Shown in pieces: positions 8,126 to 18,117 of a stretch of DNA of 64,000 nt; position 1 is the stretch's first letter; each line of letters opens with the position of its first letter. A program made the position numbers and the translations under genes. This DNA is from CAZOOK01 sp964581385 (GTDB lineage: Bacteria; Pseudomonadota; Gammaproteobacteria; Nevskiales; Nevskiaceae): NCBI GenBank assembly GCA_964581385.1, contig CAZOOK010000023.1, forward strand, positions 37,539 to 101,538, read 5' to 3'. Below the pieces are notes generated by a model. It saw only the letters and a list, made by a program, of their open reading frames with translations, did no database searches and was not told the DNA's origin.

Positions 8126-8878
8126 TCAGGCCGCTTTCACCGCACTGACCGCGATCACCACCGGTCCGGTTGGCTTGCCGGTTGGGGAACCGCCTGCCGG
8201 CTCGATACTCACCGCAAGTTTGATTTCGCCGCCGCTGCCGATTTCCTTGGGCAGCTGCATGGCGCCGCCGCCGGTGACGGGTAGCACACCGATCGCGACC
8301 GGACCCTGTGGAGACAACCACCACAGTTCCGGTGAATGGCCTTCCAGCGGCGGCGGTTCACCGCCGGCCGCGGCGGTCATTTCGCCATGCTCAGGTGAGA
8401 TGCTGACGGTCCAGTGCATGGTCGAGTTCGGCATCTGCAACAACGCGACGTAAGAGGCCATGGCGCGCGCCGCGACCGGGGCAGGTGCGACGGGAACGGG
8501 CGTCGGCGCACGCATCAGCAGCACCAGCGCGAAGCCGGCAGCGATGGCCGTCGCGAAGCCGGCCCAGGCGCGCCAGAAGCGGCTGTCGTTCGCCGCCGGT
8601 AGCGACGATGGCCCTACATTTCCAACCACGGAATTGGGATTAACGGATTTGTTCGCCAGCCGCAGCTGGATTTCCTGCCACACCTGCGCGCGCGGACGCA
8701 CTGGCGCAATGTTGCCGTGCAGTGCGTGTAGACGGCCTTCCCACCATGCGACGTCGCTGCGTAGTGCAGGGTCACTCGCAAGCAGGCGTTGAAAGCGGCG
8801 CCGCGCGGCGCCGGCCAGCGTCCCGAGCGCGTACTCCGCCGCTAGCATCTGACGCAATTGCGGTTTGTTGTAGTTCAT
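8126..8878 (-). CDS. Anti-sigma factor (RskA-like)
   Basis: A 250-residue membrane protein. The cytoplasmic N-terminus reads LRQMLAAEYALGTLAGAARRRF, the typical anti-sigma domain of RskA-type proteins that holds an ECF sigma factor. A single membrane segment follows near residues 100-120 (GFATAIAAGFALVLLMRAP). The periplasmic C-terminal domain contains MHWTVSISPEHGEM and ELWWLSPQGPVAIGVLP, characteristic of the RskA C-terminal domain. It begins one base after the stop codon of the sigma factor gene upstream, so the pair is cotranscribed. Confidence 0.9.
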   Translation of the reverse strand: MNYNKPQLRQMLAAEYALGTLAGAARRRFQRLLASDPALRSDVAWWEGRLHALHGNIAPVRPRAQVWQEIQLRLANKSVNPNSVVGNVGPSSLPAANDSRFWRAWAGFATAIAAGFALVLLMRAPTPVPVAPAPVAARAMASYVALLQMPNSTMHWTVSISPEHGEMTAAAGGEPPPLEGHSPELWWLSPQGPVAIGVLPVTGGGAMQLPKEIGSGGEIKLAVSIEPAGGSPTGKPTGPVVIAVSAVKAA

Positions 8879-8879
8879 C

Positions 8880-9452
8880 CTACGCCGGTCGCGGGACTGA
8901 TGATTCGAGACATTCGCGCAGCCGCTGCAGGCCGCGCCGTACCCAGCTTTTGACAGTGCCGAGCGGCGCTTTCATCGCCTGCGCCAGCTCGTCATGTGTA
9001 TAGCCCTCGTAATACGCGAGCAGCACGCTGCGTTGCTGCTCAGTCTGCAGGGTTTTCAGGCAGCCCTGCAGCTGGCTTACGCCCTCGCTTTCGACCGCAC
9101 GGCTCAGCGGGTCCTGACTCGGATCCGCCCAAAACATGCTGGGCTCTTCACCTTCTTCCGGCATCTCGACCTCCGGGCGCTTCATCCGCAGCAGATCGAG
9201 CGCCCGGTAGCGCGCGATGCTGCTGAGCCAGGCGAGCGGGCTGCCCTTGTCCGGCGCGTAAGTTTCGGATTTCCGCCACACGCGCAGGAAAGAGTCCTGT
9301 AAGGCCTCTTCCGCCCAGTCCTGTCGTTTCAATATACGCAGCAGCACGGCATATAGATGCGAGGCGCAGCTGTCGTAGAGCTTCTGAAACGCACGCTGAT
9401 CGCCTTGGGCGGTCGCGGCGAGCCACACGGAGAGTTGTTCTGAGTCGGCCAT
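8880..9452 (-). CDS. ECF RNA polymerase sigma factor
   Basis: A 190-residue extracytoplasmic-function sigma factor, in the group that pairs with RskA-type anti-sigma factors. Sigma region 2 spans roughly residues 20-90 (FQKLYDSCASHLYAVLLRIL, DSFLRVWRKSETY, AWLSSIARYRALDLLR). Region 4 covers residues 125-185 (RSVLLAYYEGYTHDELAQAM and a helix-turn-helix with LGTVKSWVRRGLQRLRECL). The adjacent anti-sigma factor gene supports release in response to an envelope signal, inferred from family knowledge. The regulon is not visible here. Confidence 0.93.
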   Translation of the reverse strand: MADSEQLSVWLAATAQGDQRAFQKLYDSCASHLYAVLLRILKRQDWAEEALQDSFLRVWRKSETYAPDKGSPLAWLSSIARYRALDLLRMKRPEVEMPEEGEEPSMFWADPSQDPLSRAVESEGVSQLQGCLKTLQTEQQRSVLLAYYEGYTHDELAQAMKAPLGTVKSWVRRGLQRLRECLESSVPRPA

Positions 9453-9536
9453 GATGTTGTTTCCGCTTTTGGGCGATGATAAATGAGGCGGGTAGCCGCA
9501 CGCGAGGTCTTATAATTCCGCTATCACCTGTCCCGG

Positions 9537-10550
9537 TTGAATAACTTGACCCTCGGCCATTACCCCAGCACACGCCTGCGGCGCACGCGCCGCGCCCCAT
9601 TCATACGCGATCTCGTGCGCGAAACGCGTCTGGTGCCGGCGCAGCTGATCGCGCCGCTGTTCATTGCCGAAAGCGCGCAGGCCGGGCCGGTTGCCTCGAT
9701 GCCGGGCATCGCGCGACTGACTGTCGACGCGCTCGTCGCCGAATGCGGAGAACTGCGCAAGCTTGGGATCGGCGTCGTCGCCCTGTTTCCGGCGCTGGCG
9801 CCCGAGCTCAAGGACGAGCAGGGCACCCAGGCGCTGAATCCGGATGGATTGGTACCGCGCACGATCCGCGCCGTGAAACAAGCCTGTCCCGATCTCGGTG
9901 TGATGGTCGATATCGCATTGGATCCTTACACGAGCCATGGCCACGACGGCGTGCTCGACGTCGACGGTTACGTTGAAAACGATCCTACCGTCGAAATCTT
10001 CACACGTCAGGCGAAGCTCTATGCACGTGCGGGCGCCGACATCCTGGCCCCGTCCGACATGATGGATGGCCGCATTGGCCGCATCCGCGATGCCTTGGAG
10101 CGCGACGGTCAGAAGAACACATTGCTGCTGTCGTATGCCGCAAAGTATGCGAGCAGCTTCTATGGGCCGTTTCGCGATGCTGTCGGCTCGAAATCACAAC
10201 TAGGCAAGCGCGACAAGCGCGGCTACCAGATGGATCCGGCCAATACCGACGAGGCGCTGCGCGAAGTCGGTTTGGATCTCGATGAGGGCGCCGATCTGGT
10301 GATGGTAAAGCCGGGCCTGCCGTACCTCGACATTATCCGTCGCGTGAAAGACGAGTTCGGCGTGCCGACGGTGGCGTATCAGGTCAGCGGCGAATACGCG
10401 ATGCTGAAAGCCGCCGCGCAGAACGGTTGGCTTGATGAGCGCGCCTGCGTACTCGAATCGCTGCTATGTCTGCGCCGCGCGGGTGCCGATGCGATACTCA
10501 GCTATTACGCGAAGCAGGCTGCGCAGTGGTTGCTCGAAGATCGCGCCTGA
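9537..10550 (+). CDS. hemB: Porphobilinogen synthase (delta-aminolevulinic acid dehydratase)
   Basis: Condenses two 5-aminolevulinate molecules to porphobilinogen in tetrapyrrole synthesis. The 337-residue protein carries the lysine blocks SYAAKYASSFYGPF (near residue 203) and VMVKPGLPYLD (near residue 258, Schiff-base lysine) and the APSDMMDGRIG motif. The metal region reads DIALDPYTSHGHDG. The cysteines that bind catalytic zinc in the animal and E. coli enzymes are replaced by Ala/Asp, as in the Mg-dependent Pseudomonas-type enzymes. TTG at 9537 is used because no ATG lies ahead of the conserved N-terminus; a TATAAT hexamer stands about 20 bases upstream. aroE follows on the same strand. 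Confidence 0.94.
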   Translation: MNNLTLGHYPSTRLRRTRRAPFIRDLVRETRLVPAQLIAPLFIAESAQAGPVASMPGIARLTVDALVAECGELRKLGIGVVALFPALAPELKDEQGTQALNPDGLVPRTIRAVKQACPDLGVMVDIALDPYTSHGHDGVLDVDGYVENDPTVEIFTRQAKLYARAGADILAPSDMMDGRIGRIRDALERDGQKNTLLLSYAAKYASSFYGPFRDAVGSKSQLGKRDKRGYQMDPANTDEALREVGLDLDEGADLVMVKPGLPYLDIIRRVKDEFGVPTVAYQVSGEYAMLKAAAQNGWLDERACVLESLLCLRRAGADAILSYYAKQAAQWLLEDRA

Positions 10551-10581
10551 ATACCTCGCGCCACTCACAGGATCCCACTCC

Positions 10582-11391
10582 GTGACCGACCGTTACGCCG
10601 TCATCGGCCAACCCATCGCCCACAGTCTTTCGCCGCGCATTCACAGCATGTTCGCGCAACAGGTTGGCGCGAAGATTTGCTATGAAGCTGTGGAAATTTC
10701 GCCGGACCGGCTCGCCGTGATGCTGCCGCGCCTGCACGCCGAGCACTATCTTGGACTCAACGTCACCTTACCGCACAAGACCGCCGTCGCCGCGCTGTGC
10801 GAGGAAAGCAGCGAACGCGCCGAAGCTGCGGGCGCCGTCAACACCCTGATCCGCACGCCGACCGGCTGGCGCGGCGACAACACCGACGGCGAAGGCCTGA
10901 TCCGCGATCTTGCGCGGCTCGGCGTCGCCATCGAAGGAAAGCGCGTGCTCATCCTGGGCGCCGGCGGTGCCGCGCGCGGCATCATCCCGCCACTGCTGGT
11001 GCAAAGACCGCTCGAACTCGCGGTATCGAACCGCACGCCGTGGAAGCCAGAAGAATTGATCAAGATTTTCCATGCCCGTGGCCCGATCCGCGCCAGCACG
11101 CATTTGGCGCTGAAGGGCGATCGGTTCGATCTGGTCATCAACGCTACATCGGCCGGTCACAAGGGCGAAATGCCACGCATGCCGGAGGGACTGCTCGCTA
11201 CTGGGGCGGCGGCCTACGACTTGAGCTATGGAAAGGTAGCGGGACCATTCACCGAATGGGCGCGCAATCAGGGCGCCACTCTAATTGCCGACGGGCTGGG
11301 CATGCTCGCAGAGCAAGCAGCTGCAGCATTTGCACTGTGGCGGGGCGTGCGCCCGGAAACGATGTCGGTTCTAAAAACCCTTCGCCTCTGA
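10582..11391 (+). CDS. aroE: Shikimate dehydrogenase (NADP)
   Basis: Reduces 3-dehydroshikimate to shikimate in aromatic amino acid synthesis. Visible signatures are the shikimate-binding HSLSPRIH at the N-terminus, the catalytic lysine in NVTLPHKTAV, GDNTDGEG, the nucleotide-binding loop LGAGGAARGI and a C-terminal DGLGMLAEQAAAAF. GTG at 10582 gives 269 residues and the standard opening (TDRYAVIGQPIAHS). The frame is open further upstream into hemB, but that part is a shadow of the hemB coding sequence. The gene is 31 bases downstream of hemB, probably in one transcript. Confidence 0.94.
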   Translation: MTDRYAVIGQPIAHSLSPRIHSMFAQQVGAKICYEAVEISPDRLAVMLPRLHAEHYLGLNVTLPHKTAVAALCEESSERAEAAGAVNTLIRTPTGWRGDNTDGEGLIRDLARLGVAIEGKRVLILGAGGAARGIIPPLLVQRPLELAVSNRTPWKPEELIKIFHARGPIRASTHLALKGDRFDLVINATSAGHKGEMPRMPEGLLATGAAAYDLSYGKVAGPFTEWARNQGATLIADGLGMLAEQAAAAFALWRGVRPETMSVLKTLRL

Positions 11392-11409
11392 CAGTCCACT
11401 TAGAGCCGG

Positions 11410-11440
11410 CCGGCGGAAAGGAAAAAATCCCTTCCGCCGG
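11410..11440. terminator. Hairpin between convergent aroE and pilY1
   Basis: A 9-bp perfect stem (CCGGCGGAA with TTCCGCCGG) closes an A-rich loop in the 64-base gap between two convergent genes. It could end transcription from both sides, but the T tract is weak. Confidence 0.5.
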
Positions 11441-11455
11441 ACTATGCCTCCAGGT

Positions 11456-14400
11456 TCAGTGGTTGTCGGGTGATGGAATCTCCCGCCAGTTGAGTCGTTG
11501 GAAGTTTCCGGGAACCGACGACTGTGTATTGATGTGATGTAACGTCCCGCTATCGGTCAATTCGTATAGCTGCAGCTTGCTATCGACACTCAGGAAGGCG
11601 GACTGGGCTTCCAATCCGCTGAGCTGAGCACTCTTCTCCGTGGTCTGGGTTGCATCCGTAGTACTGAGCTGCACGGTCTTTCCGGTGCCCAGAGCCACGA
11701 CATAGTCATAGTGACTGCCAGTTGGAGAACATGGATCTCCGCTCGGGATATTGCCCGCCCAGAACACATAACCACTGCTGGTCGTGGGATCCACATTGAC
11801 GCGTTGGCTCGAGCTTGCCCCCACCGCGTTGGCCATATCGTAGTACCAGCCCGTTGTGGGCGTCGTGACGCCAGCCAAACTCGTATTTTGCGTCAGGCAA
11901 TGCCCAGCGATCGGGAAGGAGCCGGATGTACTGAAGGCACCGCGGTTGCCATCGATGATCGCATAAAACGTCTGCTGCGTAGTATCAGAGATATCCGTTG
12001 ACGACAGTAATTTCCCGGTACCCACGAGCACATAACGAAGATTCGTGGAATCGACTGCAAGCTGAATATTGGTTGTTACCGGTTGTGCCGTTCCGGATGA
12101 GCAGCTCGTGTTTAACTTCGCAAACTGTGTTGGAGCGGGGTAACTACCCGACGTCGCCGTGAGATCGAAGCGCCACACGTTGCCAAGCAAATCGCCAGCA
12201 TAGACGGCATCTGCGGTCCCATCGGTGTAATCGTTCACGAATGCCGTCGCATGCGCCAGACCAGAGGGTGTGGTGGTCGAACCCACGCCAGTCGAAAGGG
12301 TTTCCAGCAGAGCGCCGGTATATGGATTGACGATGTACAGCCGCCCTATCCCGTCGCTGTTGTTGTAACCGGACGTGAACATCGCAACCCAGCCATACTT
12401 TTTGGTCTTGGCGACCAAAGGTGTTCCAAACGAATAGCCCATCGAGGAATCCGTGAACTCCCAAAGCACTTTACTGGCCAGAGTTGTTTCATTGGTAATG
12501 CTGCTCGGACTTGGGCTGGTGACATCGAGCGCGTAATAGCCTTTTCCGCCCTTGCCGAGACCGCCGATCACGATCGAATGCCAGTTGGGAGAAGTTCCCG
12601 ATTGACCGTTGGTTTTGTTGAAGTCGATGTCGGCGGCAGTAATCTGGCCGTCGACGTAGAAATGATGATCGAAGTCGGGGCTTGCCAGACCCGCGAGGCC
12701 ATCCGTCTCAGGCGTGCCATTGGGTCCGCTGAACATGAAGCTGGGGACATAGGCGAATAATTCTTTGCCGGCCGTCGATCCCGAAGATGAGCCGTCGAAC
12801 GCGTGCATCATGCCATCGTTTGCGCCGACATAGACCACCGCCATGCGCGAAGAATTACTCGAAACAAAACTGGTGTATCCCGGATTGGTGCTGCTCGAAA
12901 AGCTAGCGCTCGGGGGTCCCACCACTTTGGGAATGGAGTCCACGATATCGCCGAGCAGATGAGTACGGACATGGTAAGACCCTGTGGTGGTCCCTTCATG
13001 TGCGCGCTCGCCGCGCAGATAGTTGACGAGATTCTGCGCCGAGGTCGAAGTTCCATCGACCGTCGAGAGCTGCGAGGAATAGTAAGTGTTGACGTTCGCA
13101 TACTCGAAGGCAATGCCCTGGCCGCTTGTGTTAGTCGTCCCGGTGCTCGTCGCGATTTTTCTAGTCGGGGCCTGCCAGCCCGTACCCGATGCCTGTGTGT
13201 CGAGGTTTGCCTGGGCACTCCAGGTCTGCGTCGCAGTTCCCTGCTGATTACCGGAGGAATCAAAAATGATCGAGAGCGCCTTGAGATCTCCAAACCAGTT
13301 TGAGGCGTCGTAGGACGCAGCGTAATAAAGGCTAGAACTGCCCGAGCTGACGTTCGCCGACAGGAAGTTCAATTCAGAGGTGGTCGCTTTGGCGGCGCTG
13401 TTGATGCTCGCGAAAGCGCTCTGCAAGCCCGAAACCATCGATGTTGGATCCCCGGCACTGTAGTAATTGGCCGGCTTCTTGTGCGCCGTCGATACACCTG
13501 GGAATGTGGAATCCGTACCATTGGACCAAGTGTAGGTGCTTGAATCGGCGGTACCCGTACTATTCGTAAACGTTCCCGATGCCCCTGTTGTCGGATAACT
13601 GCACAAGGTTGAAATATATTTCGGGCAGAAGGTGGACGGGTAGGTGAATCCGCCATATTTAGCGGCGAGCCAGAACTGATTCTGGTACATGTAACTCTGA
13701 TATTCCATGACGTCGAGCCAGTACGTTGAAACCGTCTGAATCTTCAGCTTGTTGTTGTTGGAATCAAGATTCGAAGACGAGCTCGCATAGCCAGACGTCG
13801 CGTTGCTGAGCGTGTACTGAAAATCAGTGGGTCGCATATCGTGGGTATGCGCGTCGTAGGCAAGACCGGCCATGAAATAAGTATCACTGCGGCCGCTGGC
13901 GCCGCTGATCGGGAACCACGTGGTGCCCAGGCTGCTTAGCCCCTCCAGCGTGCCGACCTCGTCGGTTGCTTTTTTGACATCTATGGAAACATCAGTTGGC
14001 TTCGTCGAAGTCTCTGCTGAAGACGTGATCGTACTGCCGGGGATGTTGGCATCGTTCCAGGTATTAATGTCGCCGATGCCAAGAATGAAATTCTTCTGAC
14101 AGGCATAGAGGATTGGATCATCCCAAGTCGTGATGACGGGAAAACCATCGATCTGCGCTACCGTGGCCCCATTCGTCCAAGTGGACCAGTTGTTTTCTTT
14201 CTTGAAGTAGCGAATGCCAGCGTAATACAGCTCGCTGACTGGGTCGTAGCTCTTATAGGACTGAGATGACTCGCCGAATTTATTGAGATAGTTGATGACG
14301 CCGCTCTGGGTCACTTTATTGGGAGTTGAGAGGCTGAAGGCACTATTTGTTGCCGAGGCATCGGGTGAAGTTCCCGGGCCAGAGGTGGAGCCCGGATCGA

Positions 14401-15661
14401 CGGCAAAAATCCCTGTACCCGAATCCCATTCAGTGAGCGTATTGGTGATGCTTGTCGATCCGGGAATTGGCTTGATCGGGCCGACATATCGCATTCCGGC
14501 ACGCAGCACACCGGCATCGCGTCCCGAAGAGCCGTCATTGAGGTAGCCGAAAACGCCGAAGCGGATGCTCTGCGAGTAGCCCTGTAGCAGGCCTTCGGGT
14601 TTGTAGTTGCTGCCGTATTGTGTGCAATTTGATTCAAGGAGCGTTCCACTGGAACTGGAGTCACACACCTTGACGCGAATCTTCACTGAATAAACCGAAG
14701 TGTTCGTCGAACGGGTGGCGGGATTGGTGTCACTGAGGAGAACGGATGTCGAACCCGAAGTGTCATATGCCGTCGCAGTCGTGCTGACGTCACCTCCACC
14801 CGATCCTCCATACGCAAAATTCATTGCATTACCCTGCCCCTCGACGCGCATCTCGAATGAAGAAACAGGGAACGGGGTGACGCCAGTGACCGTGAGCGTT
14901 TGGGCACTGACCGTTACGTTTCCACCGCTGGAGTTACAGGATGCCGGTAAAGTGAGAGCGGGACTGATCGTATTGGTGCCGCTCACGGTCCGATCCGGAA
15001 AATCTCCGGTTCCGCCCTGACCGGACGCCCAGGCTTTCTCAAGCACCGTCAACGTTGTAGTGTCCACCGCGCGATAGCCGCCGGTTAACGCCCAGCGGAA
15101 CGGATCGATGGTCTGCATCGTCGCCCAGTTCAGGAAACTACCGCTCCAGAGCAATGTTGAGTTCGTCATATCCACGGTCGCCGCAGTGGCGCTCGTAAAT
15201 GGCTTTCTGACGCCGCTCGTGGGGCACAGGGCATTGTTTGAAGTACCACTGTAAGTCGCCGTATACGAGTTCACTCTTACCGTGCTGGTGCAGGTATGAC
15301 TGCTGCTGGCAGCCCCATAGGGTTTGAAGTATGGCGCGTTGGTATCCGAACCGCTGGTGTAGTACGTATAGCACTTGCTCGGGTCGAAATAGCCAAGATT
15401 ACTCGCTGAACCGGAGTAATCCGAAGTGAACGCGTTGTCGACCGCCGTCGGATATTCGACGGAGAGCAGCAGCAGCAGATTTCCTGGAACTGAGGATGTG
15501 CCGAAAATCGGCGAGTCGGCGAGTGTCGTCGTAGAAGCCCGCGCCGGTGGTAGGCACGAGAAAAGTCCCGCTGCCATCAGAACAGCTGCCGCTGTCAGTT
15601 TCGCGCGCCGCATATCGGCAATTCCAACCGTGGTTTGCGTGGTTTGAAATGCTCTCGTCAT
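11456..15661 (-). CDS. pilY1: Type IV pilus assembly/adhesion protein PilY1
   Basis: A 1401-residue exported protein, last gene of the minor pilin operon. A signal peptide lies at residues 17-43 (KLTAAAVLMAAGLF, cleavage near ARA-S). The N-terminal two thirds is Ser/Thr/Gly-rich. The C-terminal beta-propeller (PilC/PilY1 domain) shows VVYVGANDGMMHAFDG, FAYVPSFMF, VIGGLGKGGKGYYALDV and VYAGDLLGNVWRFDL. The Asp-rich loop DYTDGTAD just before that last block matches the calcium site of the Pseudomonas protein in position but is less canonical. PilY1 with minor pilins primes pilus assembly and can act as tip adhesin. GGGAG six bases before ATG 15661 supports the start. Confidence 0.93.
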   Translation of the reverse strand: MTRAFQTTQTTVGIADMRRAKLTAAAVLMAAGLFSCLPPARASTTTLADSPIFGTSSVPGNLLLLLSVEYPTAVDNAFTSDYSGSASNLGYFDPSKCYTYYTSGSDTNAPYFKPYGAASSSHTCTSTVRVNSYTATYSGTSNNALCPTSGVRKPFTSATAATVDMTNSTLLWSGSFLNWATMQTIDPFRWALTGGYRAVDTTTLTVLEKAWASGQGGTGDFPDRTVSGTNTISPALTLPASCNSSGGNVTVSAQTLTVTGVTPFPVSSFEMRVEGQGNAMNFAYGGSGGGDVSTTATAYDTSGSTSVLLSDTNPATRSTNTSVYSVKIRVKVCDSSSSGTLLESNCTQYGSNYKPEGLLQGYSQSIRFGVFGYLNDGSSGRDAGVLRAGMRYVGPIKPIPGSTSITNTLTEWDSGTGIFAVDPGSTSGPGTSPDASATNSAFSLSTPNKVTQSGVINYLNKFGESSQSYKSYDPVSELYYAGIRYFKKENNWSTWTNGATVAQIDGFPVITTWDDPILYACQKNFILGIGDINTWNDANIPGSTITSSAETSTKPTDVSIDVKKATDEVGTLEGLSSLGTTWFPISGASGRSDTYFMAGLAYDAHTHDMRPTDFQYTLSNATSGYASSSSNLDSNNNKLKIQTVSTYWLDVMEYQSYMYQNQFWLAAKYGGFTYPSTFCPKYISTLCSYPTTGASGTFTNSTGTADSSTYTWSNGTDSTFPGVSTAHKKPANYYSAGDPTSMVSGLQSAFASINSAAKATTSELNFLSANVSSGSSSLYYAASYDASNWFGDLKALSIIFDSSGNQQGTATQTWSAQANLDTQASGTGWQAPTRKIATSTGTTNTSGQGIAFEYANVNTYYSSQLSTVDGTSTSAQNLVNYLRGERAHEGTTTGSYHVRTHLLGDIVDSIPKVVGPPSASFSSSTNPGYTSFVSSNSSRMAVVYVGANDGMMHAFDGSSSGSTAGKELFAYVPSFMFSGPNGTPETDGLAGLASPDFDHHFYVDGQITAADIDFNKTNGQSGTSPNWHSIVIGGLGKGGKGYYALDVTSPSPSSITNETTLASKVLWEFTDSSMGYSFGTPLVAKTKKYGWVAMFTSGYNNSDGIGRLYIVNPYTGALLETLSTGVGSTTTPSGLAHATAFVNDYTDGTADAVYAGDLLGNVWRFDLTATSGSYPAPTQFAKLNTSCSSGTAQPVTTNIQLAVDSTNLRYVLVGTGKLLSSTDISDTTQQTFYAIIDGNRGAFSTSGSFPIAGHCLTQNTSLAGVTTPTTGWYYDMANAVGASSSQRVNVDPTTSSGYVFWAGNIPSGDPCSPTGSHYDYVVALGTGKTVQLSTTDATQTTEKSAQLSGLEAQSAFLSVDSKLQLYELTDSGTLHHINTQSSVPGNFQRLNWREIPSPDNH

Positions 15662-15688
15662 GGCTTCACTCCCGTTTCCCCGCCGCGA

Positions 15689-16324
15689 TCAATCCGCGAC
15701 GGTCTGCTGCAAAAATGTATGCGTATCATGCGGTCCATCGACGCGAATGGTGATGCGAAATACCGCTTGCACATAACCGCTGACTCTCGATTCCCATAGA
15801 GAGCCGCCACCCGGATCCGTCGTGTAAACGTGGAATGCGCAACTATCGATGGATATCGCCCCGGTACCGGTGGCACATTGGCGATCGATCACAAAATAGA
15901 TTGTGATGCCGCTAAGGGCCGAGGTGGTCGTGAACTTGTAGGCTGAGCCCGGGTTAGTGGTCAGCAGCACGGTGGGAATGCCGTGCTCATCGGATGGGAC
16001 TATCACCGCTGAATAGTTATAGGCACTGTTGTTGCTTTGCTGGTTTACCAAGCTACCTAGCTTCGCCGAATCGCTGAACCAGATCTTCGCCTGATCGATC
16101 ACAAGCGAGCCTTCGCTGGTCAGATCGCGCTTGAATGCTAAATTCACGGCATTCACCGTCGAGGTATCGAACGAGCGAATAAGGGCGACGGCGCCGATGC
16201 CCAGGATCAATAGGGCCACGAGCGCAAAAATCAGTATCACACCGCGCTGCCGGGATTCCCTGCGCAGCCGTATCGAAAGTGGCGGATTGATACTGCGTTT
16301 GGACATATTCCGTGCCTTGGCCAT
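15689..16324 (-). CDS. pilX: Minor pilin PilX
   Basis: A 211-residue type IV minor pilin. The prepilin cleavage site is RQRG followed by VILIFALVALLILGIGAVAL; as is usual for PilX/GspK-type subunits, the +5 glutamate is absent (Phe there). It is likely to cap the minor pilin complex with PilV, PilW and PilY1 in the inner membrane. Its start codon overlaps the pilW stop (TAATG), indicating coupling. Confidence 0.85.
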   Translation of the reverse strand: MAKARNMSKRSINPPLSIRLRRESRQRGVILIFALVALLILGIGAVALIRSFDTSTVNAVNLAFKRDLTSEGSLVIDQAKIWFSDSAKLGSLVNQQSNNSAYNYSAVIVPSDEHGIPTVLLTTNPGSAYKFTTTSALSGITIYFVIDRQCATGTGAISIDSCAFHVYTTDPGGGSLWESRVSGYVQAVFRITIRVDGPHDTHTFLQQTVAD

Positions 16325-17616
16325 TAATAGAGATTGTTGCGAATCGGAATTGTCGCTTCGAGCACCCGGTACCGGTAATTCTGCTCGCTCGCCGCAAGCG
16401 TTCGGGTAATTGTTAGAGATGTGCCAGCAGGATTCGTGACCCCTGAAAACAGGGTGAGCGTCGTCAGACCGGGTGAGCTCTGCTCGTTGAGCGGCGACCG
16501 CAGAATCAGGCCGAGACGGATTGCCTTGATGTTATATAAGGCATCTGCAGCCGCAGGGGTGCCTGCCATAAGGTCTGCAGCATCGTATTGAACACCGCCG
16601 ACCGTGGTAGTGATGGCCAGCTTTGGGGAAACCCAGGCGTCAGCTTTGCCGTCCCCATCTGTATCGACGTAGTAGAGTGCGTGCATCTCGAAGACTTGGT
16701 CAGAAATGACAACCGCTGCTCCGGGATTGCTGATGTTCAATAGATCGTAGCTGTACAACGCATAATTGGTTGTAGAACTGCCTTCCTTGACACCGATCAG
16801 TTGGAACAGCGGGGGATTATTTCCCACGGCAGGATTGCCGAGATCCATCACTTGGCCATTGATGCTGAAAGCCGTGAGCAGAAGGCTCGTCGGGTCCGTG
16901 CCACTAGCGGTGTAATAGTCTCCACTCAACGTCAGTGCCGTGGCACCGGGCGTAGCCGAAAAACCGGCCAGAACCTGCTCGATCATGCAGGGTTGCACAT
17001 TGCCGCCGGTATTCTGATCGACAACTAGTAGAAGGTCGCCAACTGTGGAGCCGGTGGTAGTAAATCCATAGGTATTCCGCACATTGAGCTGTCCGGACAC
17101 GGGAACGTTGGCAAAAGTCATTGGCCCTTCCCCATAGCCGGCAGAGCCTGACATCACGATCAATACGTCGGAGTTGCCAGTACCGAAATTCGAGCCGTTA
17201 TAGTCGATGAGTATCGGGGCGAGCCGGATTTTGCCGCCAATGTCAGCCAGAACATGATCGAATGGAGCGGGCAGAGTAGGGGCAGGCAGAATGGCAGGGG
17301 CTGCCGCCGTGGACAGGTTTGCATTAAGTTTGCAGCCAAAATTACTGCCCGTCGCCGTGCTGTGAATGCTGGCAAATCCGGAACCTGCTGCCCGAACAAA
17401 CTTATCCAGCTGGAACATCGCATAAGCGCCAACTTGATCAATGTCATTGACCGAATTCGAGGTGCGGCGGCGCGTCTCGCTGACCGACAGGACCTGCATC
17501 ACCGCCAGCGAGAATGCCAGCCCGATCGTCATCGCAATCATCAGCTCGATCAGGCTGAATCCCGTTGACGGCCGGGGAAGGTGAGGCAAGTTTCGCGGTG
17601 ATGGTTTTAGAGACAT
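16324..17616 (-). CDS. pilW: Minor pilin PilW
   Basis: A 430-residue type IV minor pilin with prepilin site STG followed by FSLIELMIAMTIGLAFSLAVMQVL, including Glu at +5. The long soluble domain is typical for PilW and contains a DTDGDGKAD loop that could bind calcium. The frame is open 68 codons further upstream, but that part overlaps pilV in another frame. ATG at 17616 overlaps the pilV stop in an ATGA arrangement and gives a normal short leader. Confidence 0.88.
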   Translation of the reverse strand: MSLKPSPRNLPHLPRPSTGFSLIELMIAMTIGLAFSLAVMQVLSVSETRRRTSNSVNDIDQVGAYAMFQLDKFVRAAGSGFASIHSTATGSNFGCKLNANLSTAAAPAILPAPTLPAPFDHVLADIGGKIRLAPILIDYNGSNFGTGNSDVLIVMSGSAGYGEGPMTFANVPVSGQLNVRNTYGFTTTGSTVGDLLLVVDQNTGGNVQPCMIEQVLAGFSATPGATALTLSGDYYTASGTDPTSLLLTAFSINGQVMDLGNPAVGNNPPLFQLIGVKEGSSTTNYALYSYDLLNISNPGAAVVISDQVFEMHALYYVDTDGDGKADAWVSPKLAITTTVGGVQYDAADLMAGTPAAADALYNIKAIRLGLILRSPLNEQSSPGLTTLTLFSGVTNPAGTSLTITRTLAASEQNYRYRVLEATIPIRNNLY

Positions 17617-18089
17617 CAGAAGGTTTTCGAGACAACGGTGGAGTACGAGTGAGCGCCTGAATAACTGTGGGTACTGGCGTTGCCGGCCGTGGAAACCTGC
17701 GCGTCCGTCCACGTTACCGTGATCGTTACAAAGTTGCCGCTGCCATCGACGTTGACGGTGCCCACACCGCCCGGCAATGTCAGATTGGAAGCCGTTGTTC
17801 CATTGACCTTGTTTTGCCATGCCGTCACCGTCGCGGTTGGCAGGCTGATGGTCTGTTGATTATTCATTTCCGCCGTCAGTTCGTTAACCAGCAGCGAAGC
17901 GCGGGTGCTGTCTTCCGCCGAAGTCGTCAGATTCGTCGCAGTAGCCTGCAGGGCGATGACACCAAGAATGCCAACTGAAAAAAGTACGAGCGCAATCAGC
18001 ACTTCGATCAAGGAAAACCCTGATTGCCGCCACCCGTTTTGGAAGCGTCTTACGGCGACGTTCTTTTTTTCTGGCATGACCACAGACAT
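17616..18089 (-). CDS. pilV: Minor pilin PilV
   Basis: A 157-residue type IV minor pilin. The leader ends RQSG and the mature N-terminus is FSLIEVLIALVLFSVGILGVIALQ with Glu at +5, the PilV pattern. It helps form the initiation complex for pilus assembly. The leader (23 residues to the cleavage site) is long but plausible; a second ATG at residue 5 is possible. It is followed directly by pilW. Confidence 0.87.
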   Translation of the reverse strand: MSVVMPEKKNVAVRRFQNGWRQSGFSLIEVLIALVLFSVGILGVIALQATATNLTTSAEDSTRASLLVNELTAEMNNQQTISLPTATVTAWQNKVNGTTASNLTLPGGVGTVNVDGSGNFVTITVTWTDAQVSTAGNASTHSYSGAHSYSTVVSKTF

Positions 18090-18117
18090 TTCTCCACAAG
18101 CATTACTGGGCTGGCCT